From UMGS172 sp045637775 (GTDB lineage: Bacteria; Bacillota; Clostridia; Oscillospirales; Acutalibacteraceae), in assembly GCA_045637775.1 (NCBI GenBank), contig JAZUAC010000053.1, forward strand, positions 1-44,784: DNA of 44,784 nt, written 5' to 3'. The translations under genes were made by a program, and so were the position numbers. Under the pieces are notes generated by a model. The model saw only the letters and a program-made list of their open reading frames with translations, was not told the origin of the DNA and searched no databases. This document shows, piece by piece, positions 1 through 8,210 of the stretch (the stretch's first letter is position 1; the number at the start of each line of letters is the position of its first letter).

Positions 1-31
1 GTTGGTAAGGGAGATTTCTCCTTTTACCAAC
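1..31. other. Hairpin beyond the 3' end of mtaB
   Basis: Arms GTTGGTAA (1-8) and TTACCAAC (24-31) pair, and GGAGA (10-14) pairs with TCTCC (17-21). The structure lies just downstream of the minus-strand mtaB stop and could be its terminator, but the T-run that would prove it would fall outside the window. Confidence 0.35.
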
Positions 32-40
32 GCTTTGTAT

Positions 41-1324
41 TTAGCAACAGATCTCACCAACACAGTAATCGTCGTGTGTTTCGGTGAGTTTTACTTTTAT
101 AATATCGTTTTCTTGGTGACTTGGGGCCGACACTTTTACTCTGGTGTAGTTTTCGGTGTAGCCTTCCCAAACACCGTCTGTTTCGGTTTCAAGCAAAACA
201 TTCACAACCGTGCCAATCTGACCTTGTAAAAATCTTTGTTCGCAAAGGTCGGCTATGTGCTGCATTTTGCGGCTGCGTTCCTGCTTTACGATAGGGTCGA
301 CCTGATCCAAGCGTTTTGCGGCAACGGTGCCTTCACGCATTGAGTACACAAACACGTGTGACCGTGCAAAGCCTATCTCTTCCAAGAATTTTGCTGAAGC
401 GTCAAAATCCTCGTCCGATTCACCTGCAAATCCGACCATTATATCGGTGGTGATAGAAGGATTTTGGAATTTTTGCCTAATCCTTGCCACAAGGTCGCGG
501 TAAAAGAAAGTGTCATACTTGCGGTTCATTTCTTTTAGCGTTTTGTCGCATCCCGATTGAAGCGACAAGTGGAATTGCGGACAGAATTTCTCATTAGACG
601 CTAATTTGTCTAATGCGTTGTCGCTGATTTGGTCGCATTCAAGCGAGCCCAAACGCACACGCTTTATACCCTCAACCGCCGAAACCGCCTCAACTGCGTC
701 GCAAAGCTCAAATCCCGTATCCGAACCGAATGCCGAAAGGTTAATGCCAACCAGCACGATTTCTTTATAGCCTTGATTTGACAGTGCTTCGGCCTCTTTT
801 TTAATCGAATCCAAAGACCTTGACCTTACGCGACCGCGGGCATAGGGGATAATGCAGTAGGAACAAAAACGGTTGCAACCGTCCTCAATCTTTATAAAAG
901 CACGCGTGTGTTCGGCCATTTTGGACACTCCAATGTCGGTATAGGTCTTGAGGTGCTCGGTTACCAAAACACGCTCACAACGCGAATTTAAAGCGTTTAT
1001 GCACACATCGGGTAGGATGTCGTAATGTGAGTTGCCAATAACAAGGTCAACCTCCGAGATTTCGGATGATTCTTCGGGAAAAGCCTGCGCCATGCACCCT
1101 GTCAGCACTATCAAAGCATTGGGAGAATTGCGTCGAAGCTTTCGCACCGCCTGACGGGTTTTGCGGTTGCTTTCGGCCGTCACGGTGCAGGAATTGACGA
1201 TAACAATATCCGCCGTTTCAGTGGACGGCACAACTGTAAAGCCTTTGGTCTCAAAAATCTCGCCCAAAGCCTCCGACTCGTACTGATTCACTTTACAACC
1301 CAATGTGTAGAAAGAAACCGTCAT
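41..1324 (-). CDS. mtaB: tRNA (N6-threonylcarbamoyladenosine(37)-C2)-methylthiotransferase MtaB
   Basis: Radical-SAM methylthiotransferase that adds a methylthio group to t6A at position 37 of ANN-decoding tRNAs in the cytoplasm. The N-terminal UPF0004 domain carries the three cysteines for the auxiliary 4Fe-4S cluster (C10 in TLGCKVNQYES, C46 in NSCTV, C77 in TGCMAQ). The radical-SAM cluster motif CNRFCSYC is at C150/C154/C157, and a TRAM-like tail ends the protein. The ATG at 1324 is preceded by GGGAG at a good distance; an in-frame extension to 1405 would run through the glgA terminator and has no ribosome-binding site. It lies downstream of the glycogen operon but is separated from it by a hairpin terminator. 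Confidence 0.93.
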   Translation of the reverse strand: MTVSFYTLGCKVNQYESEALGEIFETKGFTVVPSTETADIVIVNSCTVTAESNRKTRQAVRKLRRNSPNALIVLTGCMAQAFPEESSEISEVDLVIGNSHYDILPDVCINALNSRCERVLVTEHLKTYTDIGVSKMAEHTRAFIKIEDGCNRFCSYCIIPYARGRVRSRSLDSIKKEAEALSNQGYKEIVLVGINLSAFGSDTGFELCDAVEAVSAVEGIKRVRLGSLECDQISDNALDKLASNEKFCPQFHLSLQSGCDKTLKEMNRKYDTFFYRDLVARIRQKFQNPSITTDIMVGFAGESDEDFDASAKFLEEIGFARSHVFVYSMREGTVAAKRLDQVDPIVKQERSRKMQHIADLCEQRFLQGQIGTVVNVLLETETDGVWEGYTENYTRVKVSAPSHQENDIIKVKLTETHDDYCVGEICC

Positions 1325-1394
1325 AAAAAACTCCCAAAGATATATTTCTATGCTATTATACCGCAAATGTTGGTTTAATGCAACAGTTAAAAGC

Positions 1395-1424
1395 AAAACC
1401 GCCATCCGAAAGGATAGCGGTTTT
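1395..1424 (-). terminator. Rho-independent terminator of the glycogen operon
   Basis: Arms AAAACCGCCATCC (1395-1407) and GGATAGCGGTTTT (1412-1424) pair with one mismatch around a GAAA loop. On the minus strand the hairpin follows the glgA stop by a few bases and is followed by a T-rich stretch, so it should end the glgBCDA transcript before mtaB. Confidence 0.8.
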
Positions 1425-1432
1425 CGAATAAC

Positions 1433-2851
1433 CTATTTACCAAGAATCTCTTTATACATTTTGATATAAACTCCGGCGGATTTGCCCCAGCTGTTGTCGC
1501 ACTCCATAGCGCGCTTTTTGAGAACATCCCAACCGTCGTTACGGAAGCCTTCAATTGCACGGCTTACAGCATATGCCATATCGTGTGCATTGTAGGATTG
1601 GAATGTAAATCCGTTGCCTTGGTTGTCACCGCTGTCGGTAACGGTGTCGCGAAGACCACCGGTCTCACGCACAACGGGGATAGTGCCGTAACGCAGGGCT
1701 ATCATCTGTGCCAATCCGCAAGGCTCACTCTTGGAGGGCATGAGGAATATATCGGCACCTGCATAAATCTTGTGAGCAAGGTCGGGGATAAAGCCAAGCT
1801 TTAAAGCAACTTTGTCGGGGTGCGCGAGCATTTGATTGTGGAAGAAGGTCTCAAACTCAAGCTCACCGCTTCCCAAAATGACAAACTGAACATCCTGAGC
1901 CAGAATATCCTCAAACACAGCCTTTATAAGGTCAACACCCTTGTGTGAAACAAGACGGGTGACTATGCCGATAACGGGAACCTCGGGACGGACGGGAAGC
2001 CCGCAAAGCTTCTGCAACTCAGCTTTGTTGACCGCCTTACCCGACATATCCTCGGCCGAGTAGTTTTGCCACAAATGAGCGTCGGTTTCGGGATTGTAAA
2101 CATCAACGTCAATGCCGTTGACGATACCCATGAGCTTAAATGCGCGGTCACGGATTATTCCGTCAAGTCTATGAGCAAACCACGGGTCTTTGATCTCTTC
2201 GGCATAGGTGGGGCTGACCGTCGTTACACGGTTGGCACATTCAACGGCACCCTTCATAAGGTTTACGCAACCGTCATACTCAACAATATGCGAATACTCG
2301 TCGGGTAATCCCAATACATCACCGATAAGCTCGGTTCCGTATTTACCCTGATACTGAATGTTGTGAATGGTGAACACGGTTCTGATGTTTTTATAGGTGT
2401 CAACCATTCTGTAAAGGGTATCAAGGAAAACAGGAATCAATGCAGTCTGCCAGTCGTTGCAATGGATGATATCGGGCACAAAATCAATATGCGGAATCAT
2501 TTCCAAAACAGCTCTTGAGAAGAATGCGAATCTTTCGGCATCGTCATAGTGACCGTAAAGGGTTCCTCGTTTGAAATAATACTGGTTATCAATAAAATAG
2601 TAGATAACACCGTCGTGCTTGGCTTCAAAAATACCGCAATACTGTCTGCGCCATGCAACGGGAACTGTAATGCTTGTGACAAACTGCATTGAGTTGCGCA
2701 TTTCCTCGCTTATGGTGTCATAAAGCGGAAGAACAACACGGCAGCCGATCAATCTTTTGCGAAGAGCTTTAGGTAAAGCACCTGCTACATCGGCAAGTCC
2801 GCCTGACATAGCGTAAGGGTAGGCTTCACTGGTAGCGTATAATACTTTCAT
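1433..2851 (-). CDS. glgA: Glycogen synthase (ADP-glucose type)
   Basis: GT5 glycosyltransferase that extends alpha-1,4-glucan from ADP-glucose; last gene of glgB-glgC-glgD-glgA. At 472 residues it has normal family length. The N-terminal GT5 domain opens with SEAYP and AMSGGLADV, and the C-terminal GT-B half contains the nucleotide-binding stretch PSKSEPCGLAQMIALRYG (E-x7-E region) and VRETGGLRDTV. The family motif K-x-G-G-L normally has Lys next to the ADP-glucose phosphates; here that position is Met15 (A-M-S-G-G-L), a subfamily variant that I confirmed in the DNA. ATG at 2851 follows AGAGG and lies 3 bases after the glgD stop, so the genes are probably translationally coupled. Confidence 0.95.
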   Translation of the reverse strand: MKVLYATSEAYPYAMSGGLADVAGALPKALRKRLIGCRVVLPLYDTISEEMRNSMQFVTSITVPVAWRRQYCGIFEAKHDGVIYYFIDNQYYFKRGTLYGHYDDAERFAFFSRAVLEMIPHIDFVPDIIHCNDWQTALIPVFLDTLYRMVDTYKNIRTVFTIHNIQYQGKYGTELIGDVLGLPDEYSHIVEYDGCVNLMKGAVECANRVTTVSPTYAEEIKDPWFAHRLDGIIRDRAFKLMGIVNGIDVDVYNPETDAHLWQNYSAEDMSGKAVNKAELQKLCGLPVRPEVPVIGIVTRLVSHKGVDLIKAVFEDILAQDVQFVILGSGELEFETFFHNQMLAHPDKVALKLGFIPDLAHKIYAGADIFLMPSKSEPCGLAQMIALRYGTIPVVRETGGLRDTVTDSGDNQGNGFTFQSYNAHDMAYAVSRAIEGFRNDGWDVLKKRAMECDNSWGKSAGVYIKMYKEILGK

Positions 2852-2854
2852 AAT

Positions 2855-3973
2855 TTAAACCTCTGCTTTTTTGCGGACGTAGATAGGATAGGTTTCGGTT
2901 CCTCTCAATGTCTTACCTTGAGTAACCGTTACCTTCTTATCAAGGGTTACATACATAATGTCGGCATTGTCTTCAATAACCGAATCCTGCATTACGATGC
3001 AGTTTTCAACAACGGCACCCTTACCAATCTTAACACCGCGGAACAAAACTGAGTTCTTAACAGTACCCTCGATAACGCATCCGTCGGCAATAAGGCTGTT
3101 CTTGACATCACTGTCAAGACCGTAGATGGTCGGCATATCGTCACGTGTTTTGGTGAAAACGGGACGCTCTTTACAGAATAACTGACGGCGAATCTCGGGA
3201 TTATTGACGATTTCGGCAGTGACCTTGGTGTAGGTTTCGGGACTGTCCATAACAGCGGCATACTCGGTGACTTCATAGCCACGGATGTCAAGCTTCGAAA
3301 GCCCACGCTGATAAACGTCGCGTGCAATACTTGTAAAGTTGTGCTCGTAACCTTCTTTTACGATTTCGATAAGCAATTTTCTTGAAATAATAGTAATATC
3401 AAGGCTTATGCAACTGTCGGCAGTATCGGTTGCCGAGAACTTAATGTCGGTAATCTTGTCACCGTCAAGCTCAAACGCCATGACATCGTGGCGATTTTTG
3501 GGCATAACTCCCTTTTTGTAAGCGATGGTAACATCAGCACCGCTGTTGATATGGCGCTTTATCATGGCACTCAAATCAAAGTTGGTGATAATATCACAGT
3601 CGCACATAACGACATATTCTTCCGAAGAATTGGCAAGGAAGGTCATTGCACCGAACAATCCGTCAACATGTCCCTTGTAGATTTTGGCATCGGTGTTGGA
3701 GTAGGGAGGGAGGAAGAACAAACCGCCCGATTTACGGTCGAGATCCCATGCCTTACCTGTGCCAATGTGGTCCATAAGCGACTGATAATTGTTTTTGGTT
3801 ACGATACCGACCTTGGAAACGCCTGCGTTGACAAGGCTGGAAAGTGAAAAGTCGATAATTCTGTATCGTCCGCAGAAGGGGAGTGAACCCATTGAACGGG
3901 ATTCGGTCATTTCACCCATAAGATGGTCGTGTGCATTGGGGAACACGATACCCATTACATTGGTCTTTCTCAT
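2855..3973 (-). CDS. glgD: Glucose-1-phosphate adenylyltransferase-like subunit GlgD
   Basis: Firmicute paralogue of GlgC that associates with it to form the ADP-glucose pyrophosphorylase. It keeps the nucleotidyltransferase fold (CGRYRIIDFSLSSL near residue 34, SGG-type sugar loop, C-terminal left-handed beta-helix with hexapeptide repeats such as GCVIEGTVKNSVLF). The glycine-rich phosphate loop seen in GlgC (GGQGSRLG) is replaced by FPNAHDHLMGEM, so the protein is probably regulatory rather than catalytic, as known for this family. Its ATG overlaps the glgC stop by four bases (ATGA) and is preceded by AAGGTGG. Confidence 0.93.
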   Translation of the reverse strand: MRKTNVMGIVFPNAHDHLMGEMTESRSMGSLPFCGRYRIIDFSLSSLVNAGVSKVGIVTKNNYQSLMDHIGTGKAWDLDRKSGGLFFLPPYSNTDAKIYKGHVDGLFGAMTFLANSSEEYVVMCDCDIITNFDLSAMIKRHINSGADVTIAYKKGVMPKNRHDVMAFELDGDKITDIKFSATDTADSCISLDITIISRKLLIEIVKEGYEHNFTSIARDVYQRGLSKLDIRGYEVTEYAAVMDSPETYTKVTAEIVNNPEIRRQLFCKERPVFTKTRDDMPTIYGLDSDVKNSLIADGCVIEGTVKNSVLFRGVKIGKGAVVENCIVMQDSVIEDNADIMYVTLDKKVTVTQGKTLRGTETYPIYVRKKAEV

Positions 3974-5187
3974 TGCTTGCCACCTTCTTCCAAGTTTTCT
4001 TTAATCATTGCACCTGCGCTGACCGAAGCGTTTTTGCCAATGTTAAGTCCTGCACCGACAACCGAAACACCCCATTTGGAGAGGTCGCTGACATCTTCGG
4101 GTCGTTCACCGACCGAAGCACCTTCGTCAACCACAACATTTTCGGCAATGATAGCATACTGCACGTTGGCACCTTTTTTGATAACTGCACCGGGCATTAC
4201 AAGTGAATCCTTAACAACGGCGCCCTCTTCGACAACAACATTGTCAAACAAAATCGAGAAATCAACCGTGCCGAACACCTCGCAACCTTCGGTTATGAGT
4301 GAGTTCTGAACCTTTGCATTCTCTGCGATATACTGCGGAGGCGCACTAGGTGTTCTTGAATAGATTCTCCATTTGGGATCGGAAAGGTCGAGCTTTATCT
4401 TAGGATCAAGCAGGTCGAGGTTGGCCTCCCAAAGAGAGTCGATAGTACCGACATCCTTCCAATAATCGTTAAAGCGGTAAACAACCATTTTCTGATTGTC
4501 ATTAGGCATGTTGGGGATGATGTTCTTACCAAAGTCGTTAGACGAATTGGGGTCGGCCTCATCCTCTTCAAGATACTTCCTGAGCTTATCCCAAGAGAAT
4601 ACATATATACCCATCGAAGCCAAATTGCTCTTGGGTTCCTTGGGCTTCTCCTCAAACTCGTAAATGGTTCCGTCGGGGTTAGCGTTCATAATACCGAAAC
4701 GGGATGCCTCCTCCATGGGAACCTCGATAACGGCGATAGTACAGTCAGCGCCCGATTCCTTGTGCTGCTCGATCATATCGCTGTAATCCATTTTGTAAAT
4801 ATGGTCACCCGAAAGGATGAGAACATACTCGGGGTCATAACGCTTGATGAACGGGATGTTCTGATAAATTGCGTTGGCGGTGCCTTTGTACCAGTCGCCA
4901 CCCTTGTTGTTCTGATAAGGGGGAAGGATATGCACACCACCGTTTGAACGGTCAAGGTCCCAAGGCTTGCCCGAACCGATATAATCGTTCAGTTCAAGCG
5001 GCTGATACTGGGTCAATACACCAACGGTATCAATACCCGAGTTGGTGCAGTTGGAAAGTGGAAAGTCGATAATGCGGTACTTACCGCCATAGGGTACGGC
5101 AGGCTTGGCAATATTCTGGGTAAGCACGCCCAGACGACTGCCTTGTCCTCCTGCCAAAAGCATTGCGACACATTCTGTTTTTTTCAC
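3970..5187 (-). CDS. glgC: Glucose-1-phosphate adenylyltransferase, catalytic subunit
   Basis: Makes ADP-glucose and pyrophosphate from ATP and glucose-1-phosphate, the committed step of glycogen synthesis. Visible motifs are the nucleotide loop GGQGSRLG (about residues 13-20), KPAVPYGGKYRIIDF, the metal-binding region LSGDHIYKMDY, the sugar site FEEKPKEPKS, and a C-terminal hexapeptide beta-helix. It is 405 residues long, normal for the family. The start is GTG at 5187, nine bases after AAGGAG, and overlaps the glgB stop as GTGA. Adjacent glgD supplies the partner subunit. Confidence 0.95.
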   Translation of the reverse strand: MKKTECVAMLLAGGQGSRLGVLTQNIAKPAVPYGGKYRIIDFPLSNCTNSGIDTVGVLTQYQPLELNDYIGSGKPWDLDRSNGGVHILPPYQNNKGGDWYKGTANAIYQNIPFIKRYDPEYVLILSGDHIYKMDYSDMIEQHKESGADCTIAVIEVPMEEASRFGIMNANPDGTIYEFEEKPKEPKSNLASMGIYVFSWDKLRKYLEEDEADPNSSNDFGKNIIPNMPNDNQKMVVYRFNDYWKDVGTIDSLWEANLDLLDPKIKLDLSDPKWRIYSRTPSAPPQYIAENAKVQNSLITEGCEVFGTVDFSILFDNVVVEEGAVVKDSLVMPGAVIKKGANVQYAIIAENVVVDEGASVGERPEDVSDLSKWGVSVVGAGLNIGKNASVSAGAMIKENLEEGGKQ

Positions 5188-7100
5188 TGAATGTCACTCC
5201 TTGCAGATGATTTTTTTGTTATAGAAGGTAACTTTGCTTTTAGTTTGCGTTTTAATTTGAGATACATTACCGAAAGAGCAGGGATGGTAAATTCCGCTGA
5301 CTGCTCAAAGCCGTGCATTGGTTCAGGTGCGGTCGTAATGAGCCTTTTCTTAACCTCACCGTTACCGCCAAATTCAACACTGTCGGTGTTAAGCACTATC
5401 TCATATTCGCCGTGATAAGGCATTCCCAAACGGTAGTTTTCCCGAGTTACGGGAACAAAATTGCAAATAGCAATCACATCATTGCCTTTTTTATCGGTTC
5501 GTTTAAAGGCGATAATACTGTTGTCACGGTCGTCGTTTGATATCCACTTAAACCCTTCCCACGAATAATCAATCTCCCACATAGGGGCATTGTCACGGTA
5601 GAACTTATTGAGTGTTTTAACGTAATTCTGCATCTGTTGATGCCGTTCATACTGCAACAGCAACCAATCAAGTTCCTGTTTGTAGTTCCACTCGATAAAC
5701 TGACCAAACTCGGTGCCCATGAACAAGAGCTTTTTACCCGGGTGAGCCATCATATATGCGTAGAAAGCCTTTAAGCCTTTGAATTTATCCTCATATTCTC
5801 CGGGCATTTTGTTTATCATTGAGCATTTGCCGTGTACCACCTCATCGTGTGAGATAGGCAATACAAAATTCTCGGAAAAAGCGTAGAAGAACGAGAAGGT
5901 CAAAGAATCGTGATGGTATTTTCGGTGGATAGGGTCAAGCGACATATACCGAACGGTATCGTTCATCCAACCCATGTTCCACTTAAAGTTGAAACCCAGA
6001 CCTCCGTTGTCGACGGGGTGGGTGACCATAGGCCACGCCGTTGATTCCTCGGCAATCATCATGGTGTTGGGGTATTTTGAAAATACCGCCATATTGAGCT
6101 TGCGCAAGAAATCTATTGCCTCAATATTCTCTTTACCGCCGTATTGGTTGGCTATCCATTCACCATCCTTGCGGTTGTAGTCGAGATACAGCATAGATGC
6201 AACCGCATCGACACGAATTCCGTCAACGTGGTACTTTTCGTGCCAGAACATTGCATTGGAAACAAGGAAACTGACAACCTCCGGTCGACCGTAGTCGAAA
6301 ACGCATGTACCCCATTCCTTGTGTTCACCTTTTCTCGGGTCGGGATATTCATAACACGGACCGCCGTCAAAATGGTAGAGGCCAAACTCATCTTTTGGGA
6401 AATGAGCAGGAACCCAGTCGATAATAACACCAATACCTGCCTTGTGAATGATGTCAACAAAGGCCATGAAGTCCTTCGGTGTGCCATAGCGTGAGGTCGG
6501 TGCAAAGTAGCCGGTTACCTGATAGCCCCAAGAACCGTCAAACGGATGCTCCATAACGGGCAACAGCTCAATATGGGTATAGCCCATTTCGACCGCATAC
6601 TCCGAAAGCTCTTTGGCAAAGTCGGTGTAGTTAAAGCAATTACCGTCGGCATACCGTTTCCACGAGCCCGCGTGAACCTCGTAGATGTTGACAGGCTTTG
6701 AATAGATGTCACCCTTTGAGGCGAGCCAATCTGCGTCCTGCCACTCATATCCTTCAATATCATAGGTTTTTGAGGCGTTTTGCGGAGCGGTTTCGTAATG
6801 GTAGGCGTAAGGGTCGCTCTTTAGGGTCACACTGCCGTCTTTATTCTTTATACTATACTTGTACACAGAATATTCCGGTAATTTGTCCACAACTGCTTCA
6901 AAAACACCGTTGCCTATGTGGAACATATTAAACTTTTCCGCGTCCCAATCGCAGAAATCACCCACAACGCTGATGCTTTCGGCGTTTGGAGCCCAAACCC
7001 TGAAAACGGTTTTACCGTCTTCGGTGTGGCAACCCAAAAACTTGTACGCGTCAAAGCAATCGCCGTCTCTAAAGCGTTTCAGCATGGATTGAATATCCAT
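5184..7100 (-). CDS. glgB: 1,4-alpha-glucan branching enzyme
   Basis: GH13 branching enzyme that cuts alpha-1,4 chains and rejoins them as alpha-1,6 branches. The N-terminal CBM48-like domain (about residues 15-110, with FRVWAPNA and VGDFCDW) precedes the catalytic barrel. Catalytic residues are visible: nucleophile Asp298 in GIRVDAVA, acid/base Glu351 in MIAEES, and the transition-state stabiliser in ISHDEVVHG. At 638 residues it has typical bacterial length; the last 20 or so residues are basic. First gene of the operon; ATG at 7100 follows AGAGGAGAG, and a matching promoter lies at 7195-7223. No glycogen phosphorylase or debranching enzyme is in the window. Confidence 0.95.
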   Translation of the reverse strand: MDIQSMLKRFRDGDCFDAYKFLGCHTEDGKTVFRVWAPNAESISVVGDFCDWDAEKFNMFHIGNGVFEAVVDKLPEYSVYKYSIKNKDGSVTLKSDPYAYHYETAPQNASKTYDIEGYEWQDADWLASKGDIYSKPVNIYEVHAGSWKRYADGNCFNYTDFAKELSEYAVEMGYTHIELLPVMEHPFDGSWGYQVTGYFAPTSRYGTPKDFMAFVDIIHKAGIGVIIDWVPAHFPKDEFGLYHFDGGPCYEYPDPRKGEHKEWGTCVFDYGRPEVVSFLVSNAMFWHEKYHVDGIRVDAVASMLYLDYNRKDGEWIANQYGGKENIEAIDFLRKLNMAVFSKYPNTMMIAEESTAWPMVTHPVDNGGLGFNFKWNMGWMNDTVRYMSLDPIHRKYHHDSLTFSFFYAFSENFVLPISHDEVVHGKCSMINKMPGEYEDKFKGLKAFYAYMMAHPGKKLLFMGTEFGQFIEWNYKQELDWLLLQYERHQQMQNYVKTLNKFYRDNAPMWEIDYSWEGFKWISNDDRDNSIIAFKRTDKKGNDVIAICNFVPVTRENYRLGMPYHGEYEIVLNTDSVEFGGNGEVKKRLITTAPEPMHGFEQSAEFTIPALSVMYLKLKRKLKAKLPSITKKSSARSDIQ

Positions 7101-7194
7101 AAAAACTCTCCTCTTTCAGAATGGATGTGTTTTGCAGGGCGTATGATATGAGTTGCAATGGACACACTGCCCCACACAAACAGTCCTTTATTAT

Positions 7195-7223
7195 ATTTTA
7201 GCAACGTAAGTTGGAAATTTCAA
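7195..7223 (-). promoter_or_regulatory. Candidate promoter for glgBCDA
   Basis: On the minus strand TTGAAA (7218-7223) and TAAAAT (7195-7200) are separated by 17 bases. The site is about 95 bases upstream of the glgB start, leaving a leader in which I see no recognisable riboswitch. Confidence 0.55.
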
Positions 7224-7428
7224 GGGTAAATTTAGTGTTTTTCCATTTATCTCATAGGAATTTTTGGATAGATTTTGTGTAAATTGTACAAATAAATAGC
7301 GAATTTGACAAAAACTGCATTAAAAAGAATATTTTCTACATATTATAATGTGCAGAACAACGCCTCAAAATCACACAACACACAACAACATTTATTTTGA
7401 ATGGATGTAGCGATATATGATTCATCAT

Positions 7429-7460
7429 TTGTAGGGGTAATTCACGAATGACCCTTACAA
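7429..7460. repeat. TTGTAGGGG-type intergenic palindrome, copy 1
   Basis: An almost perfect palindrome: the left arm TTGTAGGGGT plus ATTC mirrors GAAT plus ACCCTTACAA. It sits in the roughly 490-base gap between glgB and the tRNA genes. Two further elements at 20910 and 21159 begin with the same TTGTAGGGG and also fold back on themselves. Confidence 0.6.
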
Positions 7461-7515
7461 GACCGCACTTGCATAAAGGGTAAAAAATAATTCCGTAAAT
7501 AAATGCAAAAATATG

Positions 7516-7544
7516 TTGACAAAGCCGTGTGAATATGTTAAAAT
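7516..7544 (+). promoter_or_regulatory. Promoter of the serine tRNA pair
   Basis: TTGACA (7516-7521), a 17-base spacer, then TAAAAT (7539-7544): a near-consensus vegetative promoter. Transcription would begin about 40 bases before the first tRNA. Confidence 0.75.
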
Positions 7545-7592
7545 CTTTAGGCATTGGATAAGTCCGCACTAATTTGGTGGCGGCTTTTATAC

Positions 7593-7681
7593 GGAGAGGT
7601 ATCGAAGTGGTCATAACGAGGCGGTCTTGAAAACCGTTTGGGGGCAACCCCACAAGGGTTCGAATCCCTTCCTCTCCGCCA
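7593..7681 (+). tRNA. tRNA-Ser (anticodon UGA)
   Basis: Acceptor arms GGAGAGG and CCTCTCC pair, followed by discriminator G and an encoded CCA. The anticodon loop CTTGAAA between GCGGT and ACCG gives TGA. The T arm GGGTTCGAATCCC is canonical and the long variable arm (GGGGGCAACCCC region) is typical of serine tRNAs. Reads UCN codons, mainly UCA. Confidence 0.96.
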
Positions 7682-7739
7682 TTAACGGTTTAAATTTCCA
7701 ATATGGAAAATTAAATATATTTATTGAATTTGGCAACAT

Positions 7740-7830
7740 GGAGTAGTACTCAAGTTGGTGAAGAGGCGCCCCTGCTAAGGGCGTAGGTCGGGTAACCGGC
7801 GCAAGAGTTCAAATCTCTTCTACTCCGCCA
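7740..7830 (+). tRNA. tRNA-Ser (anticodon GCU)
   Basis: Acceptor arms GGAGTAG and CTACTCC pair, followed by G and encoded CCA. The anticodon loop CTGCTAA in the CGCCC/GGGCG stem gives GCT, which reads AGU/AGC. A long variable arm (GGTCGGGTAACCGGC) supports class II serine tRNA. It follows the UGA tRNA by 58 bases and probably shares its transcript. Confidence 0.96.
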
Positions 7831-7832
7831 TT

Positions 7833-7864
7833 AAACAAAGCACCGCTTTTGCGGTGCTTTGTTT
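7833..7864 (+). terminator. Terminator after the tRNA pair
   Basis: A perfect 14-base stem (AAACAAAGCACCGC at 7833-7846 with its complement at 7851-7864) around TTTT, followed by AATTTT. It ends the tRNA transcript. Confidence 0.88.
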
Positions 7865-7930
7865 AATTTTGTATATAATTTGGACTGTTGCGCCGGTTAC
7901 GGCGCAGGCATTAAGCACGAGCGCATCCGG

Positions 7931-8050
7931 TGGATGATATACGCTTCGCGTATGAACGGAATGGATATTATATCATATTTTCACAAAGTGGAAATATATC
8001 ATGCGGCGAAGCCGTATATCATATCACGCAAGCGATATATCATTTTGAAA
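7931..8050. repeat. Cluster of short hairpins punctuated by ATATCAT
   Basis: Four consecutive small palindromes: ATACGC-TTC-GCGTAT; ATATTTTCAC-AAA-GTGGAAATAT (one mismatch); ATGCGGC-GAA-GCCGTAT (one G-U); and an imperfect ATATC...GATAT around ACGCAAGC. GATAT/ATATCAT strings separate them. Open frames through it are low-complexity products of the repeats and are not called as genes. It resembles a dispersed non-coding repeat rather than a regulator of the following gene, but that is inference. Confidence 0.6.
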
Positions 8051-8149
8051 AACAAAGTAATCTTCTCCTATTAGTGAACACAGGGAACCATACTTGTCAC
8101 TTTATTTTGTTATTGTTTTTATAAATTTCATAAACTTTTAAAAACGCTG

Positions 8150-8177
8150 TTGAAGTTTTTATGTTTTGTGATAAAAT
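8150..8177 (+). promoter_or_regulatory. Candidate promoter for the CLC transporter
   Basis: TTGAAG (8150-8155), 16 bases, TAAAAT (8172-8177), about 34 bases upstream of the ATG at 8211. No fluoride riboswitch consensus is visible between the tRNA terminator and the start codon. Confidence 0.45.
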
Positions 8178-8210
8178 ACATATACCATATAAAAAGAAAG
8201 TGGATTTTAA

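Noticed and set aside
7336..7653. 105-codon minus-strand open frame over the tRNA promoter and tRNA-Ser
   Set aside because: It overlaps a confidently identified promoter and tRNA and has no recognisable protein features.
7859..8074. Short plus-strand open frames through the hairpin cluster
   Set aside because: They consist of the repeat itself, with no ribosome-binding site and low-complexity products.
7865..8210. Fluoride (crcB) riboswitch upstream of the CLC gene
   Set aside because: The conserved riboswitch core was looked for and not found; only the hairpin cluster and a plain promoter are present.
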